Both the position numbers and the translations under genes were made by a program. Of a DNA stretch of 64,000 bases, positions 1 to 8,819 are shown in pieces. Location: assembly GCF_030209745.1 (NCBI RefSeq), contig NZ_JARVRJ010000004.1, positions 1-64,000 of the forward strand, given 5' to 3'. The DNA is from Arthrobacter sp. fls2-241-R2A-200 (GTDB taxonomy: Bacteria; Actinomycetota; Actinomycetes; Actinomycetales; Micrococcaceae). Numbering within the stretch: position 1 is the stretch's first letter; every line of letters starts with the position of its first letter. The notes below the pieces were generated by a model, which was given only the letters and a program-made list of their open reading frames with translations, searched no databases and was not told where the DNA came from.

Positions 1-575
1 ACGTCAACGGGCTCCTCAAAGGCATCTACCACCTCGCCGACGCCCCCCAAGGCGAAACCAACCGGCCCACCGCGCAGATCCTCGCCTCCGGCGTGTCCGT
101 GCCCTGGGCCCTCGAAGCCGCCCGCATCCTCCACCAAGACTGGAACGTGGCCGCGGACGTCTGGTCAGTAACCTCCTGGAACGAACTCCGACGCGACGGA
201 CTCGCCGCCGAAGAACACGCCTTCCTCAACCCCGGCCAACCCGCACCCACCCCCTTCATCACCGAACAACTCACCGGCAAAACCGGCCCCGTCATCGCCG
301 TGACCGACTACATGAAAGCCATCCCCGACCAAATCCGCCAATTCATCCCCAACGACTTCGCCTCCCTCGGAGCAGACGGCTTCGGCTTCTCCGACACCCG
401 CCAAGCCGCACGCCGCTACTTCAAAAACGACACCCACTCCATCGTCACCAAAACACTCCAACTCCTCGCCGCCAAGGGAGAAGTTGACGCAAGTGCACCG
501 GAGCTGGCCATCGAGAAGTACCGCTTGCTGGACGTCAACGCCGGCACCACCGGCGGAGCAGGCGGAGACGCCTAA
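1..575 (+). CDS. aceE: Pyruvate dehydrogenase E1 component, C-terminal part (partial at window edge)
   Basis: This is the last 190 or so codons of the homodimeric E1 subunit of pyruvate dehydrogenase, which decarboxylates pyruvate with thiamine diphosphate in the cytoplasm. The reading frame is already open at base 3 and runs to TAA at 573-575. The translation carries typical E1p C-terminal segments: ILASGVSVPWALEAARIL, DVWSVTSWNELRRDG, TGPVIAVTDYMKAIPDQI and GADGFGFSDTRQAARRYF. In actinomycetes aceE commonly lies next to the regulator and fab genes that follow here, which supports a native chromosomal locus. The N-terminal part and promoter lie outside the window. Identification is firm; only the start is missing. 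Confidence 0.95.
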   Translation, partial: VNGLLKGIYHLADAPQGETNRPTAQILASGVSVPWALEAARILHQDWNVAADVWSVTSWNELRRDGLAAEEHAFLNPGQPAPTPFITEQLTGKTGPVIAVTDYMKAIPDQIRQFIPNDFASLGADGFGFSDTRQAARRYFKNDTHSIVTKTLQLLAAKGEVDASAPELAIEKYRLLDVNAGTTGGAGGDA

Positions 576-617
576 CAAAGTCGGCTGGACCGACCACAGC
601 TGCACAAGCACTACCGC

Positions 618-661
618 GACGGCGGCCGGCACCGAAAGGTGACGGCCGCCGTCGGGCTTTA
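618..661 (+). terminator. Rho-independent terminator after aceE
   Basis: GACGGCGGCCG at 618-628 pairs perfectly with CGGCCGCCGTC at 643-653, and GGGCTTT follows. It lies 43 bases after the aceE stop and separates aceE from the regulator gene. Confidence 0.8.
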
Positions 662-707
662 ACGCGGTATCCGGAGGCCTCCGCGGGGTGACCAGCAACA
701 ACGTCTC

Positions 708-724
708 TTGTAGCCTTCTCACAA
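708..724. promoter_or_regulatory. Palindromic site before the FasR-like regulator (putative autoregulatory operator)
   Basis: TTGTAGCCTTCTCACAA is a 17-bp imperfect palindrome. It matches the site at 2010-2026 before fabD at 14 of 17 positions, with both outer half-sites aligned. Two matching palindromes placed before the regulator and before its presumed target operon are the expected pattern for a FasR operator. Binding itself is inference. Confidence 0.55.
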
Positions 725-760
725 ATGGAGCTTCAGAGAGCTGGGCCGTATGCTCTTTCC

Positions 761-2005
761 ATGGCAGAGCCCAGCAAAACCACGTCTAAGCGCAAAGCAG
801 CAGCACCGGCCTTAACGCCGGAAAAGGCTGAGACCCTGCGTCAGCTTCGCGCCAACGTGGGGCAGTTGTCCACCAGCACCATGCGGCAACTCGAAAAGTC
901 CCTGCCGTGGTACAGCCGGCTCAGCTCGGACGAACGTTCAGCCTTGGGCCTCGTGGCCCAGAATGGAATCGCCGCGTTTGTCACGTGGTACGAGAGGCCG
1001 AGTTCGCCGTCGTGGATCCTCACCGACGTGTTCGGCAACGCCCCCACTGAACTGACCCGTTCCATCAGCTTGCAAAAAGCGCTGCAGTTGATTCGCATCG
1101 TGGTGGAAGTCGTTGAGGACCAAGTCCCGGTGATCGCGCCGGAATCGGACCAGCCGTCCCTGCGCGAAGCCGTCCTGCGCTACTCCCGGGAAGTTGCGTT
1201 TGCCGCCGCAGACGTCTATGCACGCGCCGCCGAGTCCCGCGGCTCGTGGGATACACGGCTCGAAGCCCTCATCGTGGACGCCATCCTGCGCGGCGAGAAT
1301 ACGGATGCCTTGCGGTCAAGGATCGCGGCGCTGGGGTGGAAAGCCCAAGAGCGCTTCACGGTGATGGTGGGCAATTCGCCGTCGGAACCGAGTGCAAGTT
1401 ACGTGAGCGAGCTGCGACGCATGGCCGGACGATTCGCCGAGGATGCCTTGGTGGGGATCCAGGGAGACCGGCTCATCCTGATTCTGGGCGGCGTCCACGA
1501 TCGGGACACGGCGTACGTCAAACTCAGCGAACTATTTGCCCCCGGTGCAGTGGTCTACGGGCCGGAAGCCGGTTCACTTTTGGAAGCGAGCAGTTCCGCT
1601 CAAGCGGCATTCGCCGGACTCACGGCGGCGCGGGCGTGGCCTTCCGCTCCCCGCCCCGTCGCCGCAGACGACCTGCTGCCTGAAAGGGTGGTGTCCGGTG
1701 ATGACGCAGCACGCCGGTCACTAATCAAAAACATTTACCGGCCCCTTCTCGCAGCCTCAAACGGCTTGGTGGAGACGCTCGGCACCTATCTCGAATTGGG
1801 TCATTCGCTGGAGGCAACGGCCCGCGAACTGTTCGTCCATGCCAACACCGTGCGCTACCGTTTGAAGCGTGTCTGCGACGTGACAGGCTGGGATCCGCTG
1901 CTTCCGCGGGAAGCGTTTGTGCTGCAAACAGCGCTGGTCGTGGGACGGCTTTCGGCCCAACCGAAGGCCGCTCCCGACCGTCATGCGTCACGTTCCCAGC
2001 ACTGA
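761..2005 (+). CDS. fasR: FasR-like transcriptional activator of fatty acid synthesis (PucR/CdaR C-terminal HTH family)
   Basis: Predicted cytoplasmic DNA-binding regulator of about 414 aa. The C-terminal 60 or so residues (GTYLELGHSLEATARELF, VHANTVRYRLKRVCDVTGWD) form the HTH_30-type helix-turn-helix of PucR/CdaR regulators. The rest matches the layout of Streptomyces FasR, an activator encoded directly before fabD that switches on fabDHPF. The same gene order here makes that role likely. I chose ATG 761 (MAEPSKTT); an in-frame ATG at 725 directly abuts the palindrome at 708-724, and neither start has a good ribosome site. The matching palindromes before this gene and before fabD suggest that it controls both itself and the fab operon. 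The function is by family and context. Confidence 0.85.
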   Translation: MAEPSKTTSKRKAAAPALTPEKAETLRQLRANVGQLSTSTMRQLEKSLPWYSRLSSDERSALGLVAQNGIAAFVTWYERPSSPSWILTDVFGNAPTELTRSISLQKALQLIRIVVEVVEDQVPVIAPESDQPSLREAVLRYSREVAFAAADVYARAAESRGSWDTRLEALIVDAILRGENTDALRSRIAALGWKAQERFTVMVGNSPSEPSASYVSELRRMAGRFAEDALVGIQGDRLILILGGVHDRDTAYVKLSELFAPGAVVYGPEAGSLLEASSSAQAAFAGLTAARAWPSAPRPVAADDLLPERVVSGDDAARRSLIKNIYRPLLAASNGLVETLGTYLELGHSLEATARELFVHANTVRYRLKRVCDVTGWDPLLPREAFVLQTALVVGRLSAQPKAAPDRHASRSQH

Positions 2006-2009
2006 ACCG

Positions 2010-2026
2010 TTGTAGACTTCCTACAA
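2010..2026. promoter_or_regulatory. Palindromic operator in the fabD promoter region
   Basis: TTGTAGACTTCCTACAA is an inverted repeat with perfect TTGTAG/CTACAA arms and a 5-base spacer, five bases after the regulator stop and about 70 bases before fabD. It matches the 708-724 site. It is the best candidate binding site for the FasR-like regulator. Confidence 0.6.
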
Positions 2027-2093
2027 ACTGACCCAGTGAGCTTGGTGTACGCAAACACCAGTGGATCACGTGGCAATTTGGAAAGCTGGATAC

Positions 2094-3023
2094 GTGCTTG
2101 CAATCGTCTGCCCTGGACAGGGCTCCCAGACCCCCGGATTTCTGGCCCCTTGGCTGGAGCTCCCCTCCGTTGAGGGCCATTTGGCCGCATTAAGCGAGAT
2201 CGCAGGCATTGACCTCAAGGCCCATGGGACCACGTCCGATGAAGAGACCATCAAGGACACCGCAGTAGCGCAGCCGCTGATTGTCGCGGCTGGCTTGATT
2301 GCGGCCAAGTCATTGTTCGACGTCGAACTCAGCACCCTTCCCGTCATCCTGGCCGGGCACTCGGTGGGCGAGATCACGGCCTCGGCCCTCGCAGGTGTCC
2401 TCACTGAAGCCGAGGCCATGACCTTCGTCCGGGAACGGGCCAACAGCATGGCAGCGGCAGCAGCAGTCACTCCCACCGGCATGAGCGCGGTTTTGGGCGG
2501 AGACCCTGCCGAAGTCCTGGCAGCCATCGAGGCTTCCGGCGCAACGCCCGCCAACGTCAACGGTGCAGGCCAGACAGTGGCCGCGGGCACCTTTGACCAG
2601 TTGAAAGCCTTGTCTGAGAACCCGCCTGCGAAAGCACGCGTCATTCCGCTGAAGGTCGCGGGTGCCTTCCACACATCGCACATGGCCCCCGCGGTCAGCG
2701 CACTCGAAGCCCTGAAGCCCTCGCTCTCACCGCAGAGCCCATCGGTTCCGCTGCTGTCCAACTACAACGGCCAGGAAGTCACGGCAGGTCCTGCCGCCGT
2801 CGACAGCTTGATTGCCCAGGTATCCCGCCCCGTTCGTTGGGACCAGTGCATGGAAACCCTCGTGCAGCGTGGGGTTACCGGCGTTATCGAGTTGGCCCCT
2901 GCAGGAACACTCGCGGGCCTCGCCAAACGGGGAATGCCCGGGGTGAAGACCGTCGCCGTCAAAACACCGGAGGACCTGTCCGCGGCCCTCGCACTCTTCG
3001 CCGAACTGGAGGGACAGGCATGA
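2094..3023 (+). CDS. fabD: Malonyl-CoA:ACP transacylase
   Basis: Cytoplasmic enzyme of type II fatty acid synthesis that moves malonyl groups from CoA to acyl carrier protein. The 309-aa product begins MLAIVCPGQGSQTPGFL, carrying the family's N-terminal GQGSQ motif. The nucleophile elbow is GHSVGEI, with the active serine, and the catalytic histidine lies in AGAFHTSHM. GTG 2094 is preferred because GGAAAG sits a correct distance upstream and the GQGSQ motif then lies at the usual place; the upstream ATG at 2061 would add an unusual 11-residue extension. The stop overlaps the fabH start (ATGA), so the two are translationally coupled. It is first in the fabD-fabH-acpP-fabF set, behind the putative FasR operator. 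Confidence 0.95.
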   Translation: MLAIVCPGQGSQTPGFLAPWLELPSVEGHLAALSEIAGIDLKAHGTTSDEETIKDTAVAQPLIVAAGLIAAKSLFDVELSTLPVILAGHSVGEITASALAGVLTEAEAMTFVRERANSMAAAAAVTPTGMSAVLGGDPAEVLAAIEASGATPANVNGAGQTVAAGTFDQLKALSENPPAKARVIPLKVAGAFHTSHMAPAVSALEALKPSLSPQSPSVPLLSNYNGQEVTAGPAAVDSLIAQVSRPVRWDQCMETLVQRGVTGVIELAPAGTLAGLAKRGMPGVKTVAVKTPEDLSAALALFAELEGQA

Positions 3024-4081
3024 GCACTCCCGTACTGAAGCAAGCCCCGGTCAACGCGAACGCCCGCATTCTGGGGATTGGCGCGTACCGCCCCGACGTG
3101 ATTGTCACCAACGAGGACGTCTGCCAATGGATCGATTCCTCCGATGAGTGGATTCGCCAGCGCACCGGCATCATCACCCGTCACCGCGCCGCTGCCGATG
3201 TCAGCGTCATCGACATGGCCGAAGGCGCAGCCCGGGAGGCGATCCAGCAAGCTGGAATTGACCCTTCGCAGTTGGGCGCCGTCATCGTCTCCACCGTCAC
3301 CCACCCCTACGCCACACCGTCGGCTGCCGCTGCGCTGACCGAGCGTTTGGGTGCGACGCCGGCCCCGGCCTATGACATCTCGGCCGCCTGCGCGGGGTAT
3401 TGCTATGGTGTGGCCCAAGCGGACGCCCTTGTCCGATCCGGTGCCGCGACTTACGTTCTTGTTGTCGGCGCCGAGAAACTGTCGGATGTCATCGACAACC
3501 ACGAACGGACTATCTCGTTCCTCCTTGGTGACGGCGCGGGTGCCGTTGTGGTGGGGCCATCGGAGACTCCCGGCATCGGCCCCTCGGTGTGGGGTTCGGA
3601 TGGGAGCAAGTGGGATGCGATCGGAATGACGCATTCCCTTGAAGACGTCCGCGCACTGGGTGAGTCAGCCCGGCACTCGGACGAAACCGATGACCTCGCG
3701 CTCATCTCCGCCACGCAGGATGTGTGGCCGACACTGCGCCAGGACGGTCAAACCGTTTTCCGGTGGGCAGTCTGGGAAATGGCCAAGATGGCGCAGCAAG
3801 CCCTCGACGTCGCCGGAATCGAAGCCAGCGACCTCGCAGCGTTCGTCCCCCACCAAGCGAACATGCGGATCATTGATGAGATGGTGAAGAAGCTTAAGCT
3901 TCCGGAGACTGTCGTCGTCGCCAGGGATATCGCCGAGGCGGGCAATACATCTGCGGCCTCCATCCCTTTGGCCACCCACCGCCTGCTCAAGGAAAACCCG
4001 GAGCTTAGCGGCGGGCTGGCCCTACAGATCGGCTTCGGCGCCGGACTGGTGTTTGGTGCGCAGGTAGTGGTCCTGCCGTAA
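3020..4081 (+). CDS. fabH: Beta-ketoacyl-ACP synthase III
   Basis: Initiates type II fatty acid synthesis by condensing an acyl-CoA primer with malonyl-ACP. The 353-aa protein shows the FabH catalytic triad in order: Cys in SAACAGYCYG, His in VPHQANMRI and Asn in EAGNTSAASIP. GFGAGLVFGAQVV is the typical C-terminal glycine-rich strand. The ATG overlaps the fabD TGA by four bases, so translation is coupled. In Gram-positive bacteria FabH primer choice sets the branched-chain fatty acid content; substrate preference cannot be read from the sequence. Confidence 0.96.
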   Translation: MSTPVLKQAPVNANARILGIGAYRPDVIVTNEDVCQWIDSSDEWIRQRTGIITRHRAAADVSVIDMAEGAAREAIQQAGIDPSQLGAVIVSTVTHPYATPSAAAALTERLGATPAPAYDISAACAGYCYGVAQADALVRSGAATYVLVVGAEKLSDVIDNHERTISFLLGDGAGAVVVGPSETPGIGPSVWGSDGSKWDAIGMTHSLEDVRALGESARHSDETDDLALISATQDVWPTLRQDGQTVFRWAVWEMAKMAQQALDVAGIEASDLAAFVPHQANMRIIDEMVKKLKLPETVVVARDIAEAGNTSAASIPLATHRLLKENPELSGGLALQIGFGAGLVFGAQVVVLP

Positions 4082-4162
4082 AACGACCTACAAACCCAAA
4101 CCGTAACCGCGGTTTGCCCCCTTTCCGGCGTCAGCCGGTACAAACAAGAAAAGGAGCCAACA

Positions 4163-4408
4163 ATGGCTAGCAACGAAGAAATCCTGGCCGGCCTGGCTGA
4201 AATCGTTAACGAAGAGACCGGCCTTGCACCCGAAGCCGTGGAGCTGGACAAGTCCTTCACCGAGGACCTGGACATCGACTCCATCTCCATGATGACCATC
4301 GTGGTCAACGCTGAGGAGAAGTTCGGCGTTCGCATCCCGGACGAGGAAGTCAAGAACCTCAAGACGGTCGGCGACGCCGTCAGCTTCATCGCCAACGCAC
4401 AGGCCTAG
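4163..4408 (+). CDS. acpP: Acyl carrier protein
   Basis: An 81-aa acidic carrier protein that holds growing acyl chains on a phosphopantetheine arm. The attachment serine lies in DLDIDSISMM, the usual DSL-type motif followed by helix II. Length and acidity are normal for bacterial ACP. A clear ribosome site (AAGGAG, eight bases before ATG) precedes it. It is the third gene of the fab cluster, 81 bases after fabH, and a long GC hairpin lies between it and fabF. Confidence 0.96.
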   Translation: MASNEEILAGLAEIVNEETGLAPEAVELDKSFTEDLDIDSISMMTIVVNAEEKFGVRIPDEEVKNLKTVGDAVSFIANAQA

Positions 4409-4421
4409 TCCTGACACCAGC

Positions 4422-4459
4422 TGTGCCGGGCCCGGAGCTTTATCCCTGGGCCCGGCACA
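4422..4459 (+). terminator. Strong hairpin between acpP and fabF
   Basis: TGTGCCGGGCCC at 4422-4433 pairs perfectly with GGGCCCGGCACA at 4448-4459. No run of T follows, so it may be a partial terminator or an RNA-stabilising 3' structure that raises acpP output relative to fabF rather than a full stop. Confidence 0.55.
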
Positions 4460-4538
4460 GTCGCAGTAACACCCAACGATTTTTTGCCCCCGCTGCGAAC
4501 CCGCGAGCGGAACGGCTGATCCGACAGAGAGTGATCGC

Positions 4539-5774
4539 ATGGCACGCAAAGTAGTCATAACCGGTCTGGGGGCCACCACTCCCATCGGCGGCGACGTACC
4601 CACAATGTGGCAGAACGCGCTGAAAGGGGTCTCCGGTGCCCACACGCTCGGTGACGAGTGGGTGGCCAAGTACGACCTCCCCGTCCACTTTGCGGCCCGA
4701 TGCTCCGTACCTGCGCTTGATGTTTTGAGCCGTGTGGAGGCCAAGCGCATGGATCCTTCAACCCAGTTCGGCGTTATCGCTGCCCGGGAAGCATGGGCTG
4801 ACTCAGGTATCGACGAAATAGACCACGACCGGTTGGCTGTTGCCTTCGCTACCGGCATCGGCGGCGTCTGGACACTTTTGGATGCCTGGGACACCCTCCG
4901 GGAGAAGGGCCCCCGCCGGGTCCTGCCCATGACGGTCCCCATGCTGATGCCTAACGGCGTAGCTGCCGCGGTAAGCCTGGATCTGGGGGCCCGCGCCGGT
5001 GCCCACACTCCGGTTTCCGCGTGCGCCTCCGGTACCGAAGCCATGCACCTTGGCTTGGAGCTCATCCGATCCGGCAAGGCAGACGTGGTGGTGTGCGGCG
5101 GCGCCGAAGCTGCCATCCACCCCATGCCCATGGCTGCTTTCTCGTCCATGCAAGCGCTGTCCCGTCGCAACGACGATCCCGAACGTGCGTCCCGACCGTA
5201 CGACGTCGACCGCGATGGCTTCGTTATGGGTGAAGGCGCTGGCGCCTTGGTGCTGGAGGCCGAGGAACACGCACTCGCCCGCGGCGCGCGTATCTACGCC
5301 GAGCTGGCCGGAACATCGGTGACAGCTGACGCATATCACATCACGGCGCCGGATCCCCAAGGCTTGGGCGCCACGCGTGCCCTCAAGGCTGCGATGTTCG
5401 ACGGTCGCATCCAGGCAGAGGACGTTGTCCACGTCAACGCCCACGCTACATCGACGCCCGTCGGTGACAAGCCTGAGTACACGGCCCTACGAGCGGCCCT
5501 GGGGAGCCACGTGGACAACGTGGCCGTCTCCGCTACCAAGTCCCAGATGGGTCACCTTCTGGGCGCTTCCGGAGCCGTTGAGGCGGTGTTGACGGTCCTG
5601 GCAGTTTACGAACGCAAGGCACCGGTCACCATCAACCTCGAGAACCAGGATCCGGAGATCCCCTTGGATGTTGTGACCTCCGTTCGGGACCTGCCATCCG
5701 GAGACATCGTCGCACTGAGCAACTCCTTCGGCTTTGGCGGACACAACGCCGTCATCGCCGTACGCAACGTCTGA
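4539..5774 (+). CDS. fabF: Beta-ketoacyl-ACP synthase II
   Basis: Elongating condensing enzyme of fatty acid synthesis, 411 aa. The Cys-His-His triad of KAS I/II enzymes is visible: Cys in PVSACASGTEAMH, His in VNAHATSTPVGD and His in QMGHLLGASGAVE. The C-terminal NSFGFGGHNAVIAV is also typical. It starts at ATG 4539 with MARKVVITGLGATTPIG, matching known KAS II N-termini. It is the last gene of the fab cluster, and a terminator follows at 5801-5834. Confidence 0.96.
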   Translation: MARKVVITGLGATTPIGGDVPTMWQNALKGVSGAHTLGDEWVAKYDLPVHFAARCSVPALDVLSRVEAKRMDPSTQFGVIAAREAWADSGIDEIDHDRLAVAFATGIGGVWTLLDAWDTLREKGPRRVLPMTVPMLMPNGVAAAVSLDLGARAGAHTPVSACASGTEAMHLGLELIRSGKADVVVCGGAEAAIHPMPMAAFSSMQALSRRNDDPERASRPYDVDRDGFVMGEGAGALVLEAEEHALARGARIYAELAGTSVTADAYHITAPDPQGLGATRALKAAMFDGRIQAEDVVHVNAHATSTPVGDKPEYTALRAALGSHVDNVAVSATKSQMGHLLGASGAVEAVLTVLAVYERKAPVTINLENQDPEIPLDVVTSVRDLPSGDIVALSNSFGFGGHNAVIAVRNV

Positions 5775-5797
5775 ACGAGCAGCCTTCCATAGCTGGA

Positions 5798-5840
5798 TAT
5801 GGCAATGGCCCCGCCGCTCGGTGGGGCCATTGCCATTGCT
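5798..5840 (+). terminator. Rho-independent terminator after fabF
   Basis: GGCAATGGCCCCGCC at 5801-5815 pairs with GGTGGGGCCATTGCC at 5820-5834 across a four-base loop. It ends the fab cluster before the convergent DUF3145 gene. Confidence 0.8.
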
Positions 5841-5881
5841 ATGGGATGTTTCGTTGGTGATGTGTTCTCTTATAACGCCAG

Positions 5882-6385
5882 TTAGCCAACTTGGTGCAGC
5901 CAGCGCACCGGGGCTCCTTCGGCGGCGTGCCGGAACGGCTCCAGCTCTTCGTCCCAAGCTTCACCCAAGGCCAGTGACAGCTCGTGGTAGACCGCAGAGG
6001 GGTCACCTGCGCCCGACTCGTAGGCGTACCGGATGCGGTCTTCGCTGACCATGATGTTGCCGTGAACGTCCGTAACGGCGTGGAAGATCCCCAGTTCAGG
6101 GGTGTGTGACCATCTGGCCCCGTCTACGCCCTGGCTCGGTTCCTCGGTGACTTCATAGCGCAAATGCGCCCAGCCGCGAAGAGCCGACGCCAATAGCGCC
6201 CCGGTACCGGGCGAGCCGGTCCAAGACAACTCTGCCCGGAACATTCCAGGCGCAGCAGGCTGTGGGGTCCACTCAAGATCGGTCCGCTTATCCACGACCG
6301 ATCCGATGGCCCACTCAACATGCGGGCATAGGGCAGTAGGCGCCGAGTGCACAAACAGGACACCGCGGGTTGTTGCAACAGACAT
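5882..6385 (-). CDS. DUF3145 family protein
   Basis: A 167-aa cytoplasmic protein conserved in actinobacteria and usually found beside the fab cluster, as here. The start at 6385 (MSVATTRGVLFVHSAP) is chosen because GGAGG lies at the right distance upstream; the longer frame to 6553 lacks support. Sequences such as GVLFVHSAPTALCPHVEWA and WEDE-like acidic C-terminal helices fit the DUF3145 family. No catalytic motif is visible and the function is not known. It is convergent with fabF across a terminator. Confidence 0.85.
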   Translation of the reverse strand: MSVATTRGVLFVHSAPTALCPHVEWAIGSVVDKRTDLEWTPQPAAPGMFRAELSWTGSPGTGALLASALRGWAHLRYEVTEEPSQGVDGARWSHTPELGIFHAVTDVHGNIMVSEDRIRYAYESGAGDPSAVYHELSLALGEAWDEELEPFRHAAEGAPVRWLHQVG

Positions 6386-6638
6386 TCCATCCTCCATAGC
6401 TGTAGGTACGTCTTCCCCAACGTCCTCTGCCTGGATGGATTGCAGCTGCTGCGAGGTGCCATGGAACGCTTGCCTGCAGCTATTTACTTTTTCTTGTAAC
6501 CAGCCCGATCGTATCCCACGTCGGACCGCAATTGACGCAGAGCTAACCTTCATCCATAAATTGAAGGTTCCCCCTTGTTGCTTTCATTTTGCCGTACGGT
6601 GCTGGATTCCGCCAGTGCGACGGCGGCGGCGTCATGTT
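6386..6638. other. Intergenic stretch between xerC stop and DUF3145 start
   Basis: About 250 bases without a convincing gene. It must hold the DUF3145 promoter on the minus strand. No terminator hairpin or repeat stands out. Confidence 0.5.
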
Positions 6639-7610
6639 TCAGGCCCGTGGGTGGGCTTGCTGGTAGCTTTTCCGAAGCCTGTCGACGGAGACGTGCGTGT
6701 AGATCTGGGTAGTCGCAAGGCTGCTGTGCCCAAGAATCTCTTGCACGGCCCGTAAATCGGCTCCCCCATCCAGCAGATGGGTCGCCGCGCTGTGCCTGAA
6801 TGCGTGTGGTCCCGTGGCTGAGGTATCTCCCAACGCTTGGAGCAGCCCGTTCACCACAGCTCGGACCTGCCGCGCATCCACCCGGTGACCCCTCACTCCC
6901 AGAAACAGCGCCGCGCCGCTGCTCGGTTTAACGAGCGCGGGTCGGCCACGCCGGAGCCAGTCGTCCAAGGCCAAGGAGGCCGGAATCCCGAATGGAACGG
7001 TCCGTTCTTTGTTTCCCTTGCCCACTACGCGCAATGTGCGCCGGTCAAAGTCGAGGTCGTCTACATCCAAGCCGACAAGCTCACCCACACGGATGCCCGT
7101 CGCGTACAGCAGCTCCACCATGGCCCGGTTTCGGACGGGCATCGCCGCCCCGTCTTGAGCTGCGGACTTCAAGTCATTGGCGATCCGGGTGACCTGTTGC
7201 TGTTGGAGAACACCCGGCAATGTCTTTTCCCGCTTGGGTGCGCGCAGCCGCACGGATGGATCTGTTGCAATGAGTTCTTCACGGAGGGCCCAGCCCATGA
7301 AAGATCGAGCAGTCGCAGCACGGCGGGCAAGGGTCGCTCTGGACATTCCGGACTCACTCTGCGCACCCAGCCACCGGCGCAGGCAACCAAGTTCGAGGTC
7401 TTCGAGTTCTTGGATGCCCTCGTGCGCCGCGAACCCCAGGAGGCTTTCAACGTCTGCCAGGTAGGCACGGACAGTATGCGGCGATCTCGCGCGTTCGCCT
7501 TGCAAGTACCGTCCAAAAGCCTTGACAGCACCCTTGAGACTGCCAGGCAATGATTCTTCGTTCACCCTCCCAACTGTGCCAGCAGCGGTCCCCGAGATCA
7601 CGTCTGACAT
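6639..7610 (-). CDS. xerC: Tyrosine recombinase XerC (chromosome dimer resolution)
   Basis: A 323-aa site-specific recombinase. The N-terminal core-binding domain (GRYLQGERARSPHTVRAYL) is followed by a catalytic domain with all key residues: Arg in TGIRVGELVGL, Lys in GKGNKER, HAFRH with the second Arg, LGHSSL with His, and Tyr in QIYTHVS. Layout and length match XerC, which acts with XerD at dif during chromosome segregation. It sits directly downstream of dprA on the same strand, a frequent actinobacterial order. It is core chromosome, not the element's integrase, although a role in integrating this element cannot be excluded. Confidence 0.92.
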   Translation of the reverse strand: MSDVISGTAAGTVGRVNEESLPGSLKGAVKAFGRYLQGERARSPHTVRAYLADVESLLGFAAHEGIQELEDLELGCLRRWLGAQSESGMSRATLARRAATARSFMGWALREELIATDPSVRLRAPKREKTLPGVLQQQQVTRIANDLKSAAQDGAAMPVRNRAMVELLYATGIRVGELVGLDVDDLDFDRRTLRVVGKGNKERTVPFGIPASLALDDWLRRGRPALVKPSSGAALFLGVRGHRVDARQVRAVVNGLLQALGDTSATGPHAFRHSAATHLLDGGADLRAVQEILGHSSLATTQIYTHVSVDRLRKSYQQAHPRA

Positions 7611-7628
7611 GCCTTTTGCCGGCGTCGC

Positions 7629-8819
7629 CTAATTCTTCTTGGTCCGGCTCCACGCTCCCCTCTCCGAAACGGCGAGACCCAAGAGGCCAAGGCGTCCAAG
7701 TCCCGCACGCACCGACTCGGGGCTGAGGCCCGCCACGACCGTCAACTTCTCCACAGAACTTGCGGACCGGAGGGGAAGGGCATCCAGCAGGATCAAATCC
7801 TCCAGCGACAAACCGTCGTGGATCGCGGGAGGCGCCTCCTTCTCATCTGGAGCTCCTTCTCCGATCCTTCCGGCCAGTTCCGCGATCTCCCCTACGTCTG
7901 TTACGCATATGGCGCCACCGTCCCTGAGTAACCGATGGCAGCCTGCCGAGTTGGCACTGTGGATGGACCCGGGAACAGTGGCCACCACTCGACCGAGGGT
8001 CTCGGCATGGTGGGCGGTATTGAGGGCACCTGAACGCCACCGGGCCTCAACCACCACAGTCACCGCCGCCAAGGCCGCTATCAATCGGTTCCTTTGCAGG
8101 AACCGGTATCGAGTGGGGGCAGAACCGGGCGGAACTTCTGAAATGACTGCCCCTTGATGCGAGACCGCGCGGAGCAGGTCCTCGTTGCCGGAGGGGTAGA
8201 AGCGGTCCACTCCCCCTGCCATGACGGCGACGGTTGGTATGCGGGCAACCCCGCCGCTGAGGGCCCCTCGATGGGCGTGTGCGTCGATCCCGTATGCACC
8301 ACCAGAGACCACTGTGTAGCCTCTTTGGGCAAGACCATAAGCGAAGTCGCCCGTCACTGATGCACCGTAGCTCGTGCTGTCCCTGGATCCCACAAGGGCC
8401 ACAGTCTGCCGGGCGGGAGGAAGGGGTTCCTCGTGTCCACGCCACCAAAGGCACAGCGGTTCCTGAAGGCCGAGGTCCTCCAATTGCTCGGGCCATAGAT
8501 CATCTCCCGGGACAATCAACCGCCCACCCAGCCGGCGCATCGTCTCGATGTCCCGCTCCGGCGCGAGATCGGCGATACGGGGTGCCCAGCGCCGCAAGCT
8601 CGCCGGTAAGCCCGCCCAGGTTGATGTTCCCGCCTCTTCGGCGAGTAAGGAGGAGATTTCCTGCTCCAGCGCCGCCCCTGTGGCCACCTCTCCTGTAGCA
8701 ATCCCCACTGCCTCCACGGCACCGGCTGCGCGGACGAGTGCGAGCCCCACAGTGTCCTGCGGCTCCATGAGCCGGGATAATGCCGCCCGGGCAATCCGTT
8801 CCTTCTCCAAAGCATTCAT
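7629..8819 (-). CDS. dprA: DNA-processing protein DprA
   Basis: A 396-aa protein that binds incoming single-stranded DNA and loads RecA during transformation. The Rossmann-like DprA core is clear: VALVGSRDSTSYG, VVSGGAYGIDAHAHRGAL, TVAVMAGGVDRFYP and the signature FLQRNRLIAALAAVTVVVEA. A C-terminal winged-helix-like tail follows (LILLDALPLRSASSVEKLTVVAG). The ATG overlaps the comM stop by four bases, so the two genes were one operon. Because the upstream comM is cut by the element, dprA may have lost its native promoter and may now depend on transcription from the element. Confidence 0.93.
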   Translation of the reverse strand: MNALEKERIARAALSRLMEPQDTVGLALVRAAGAVEAVGIATGEVATGAALEQEISSLLAEEAGTSTWAGLPASLRRWAPRIADLAPERDIETMRRLGGRLIVPGDDLWPEQLEDLGLQEPLCLWWRGHEEPLPPARQTVALVGSRDSTSYGASVTGDFAYGLAQRGYTVVSGGAYGIDAHAHRGALSGGVARIPTVAVMAGGVDRFYPSGNEDLLRAVSHQGAVISEVPPGSAPTRYRFLQRNRLIAALAAVTVVVEARWRSGALNTAHHAETLGRVVATVPGSIHSANSAGCHRLLRDGGAICVTDVGEIAELAGRIGEGAPDEKEAPPAIHDGLSLEDLILLDALPLRSASSVEKLTVVAGLSPESVRAGLGRLGLLGLAVSERGAWSRTKKN

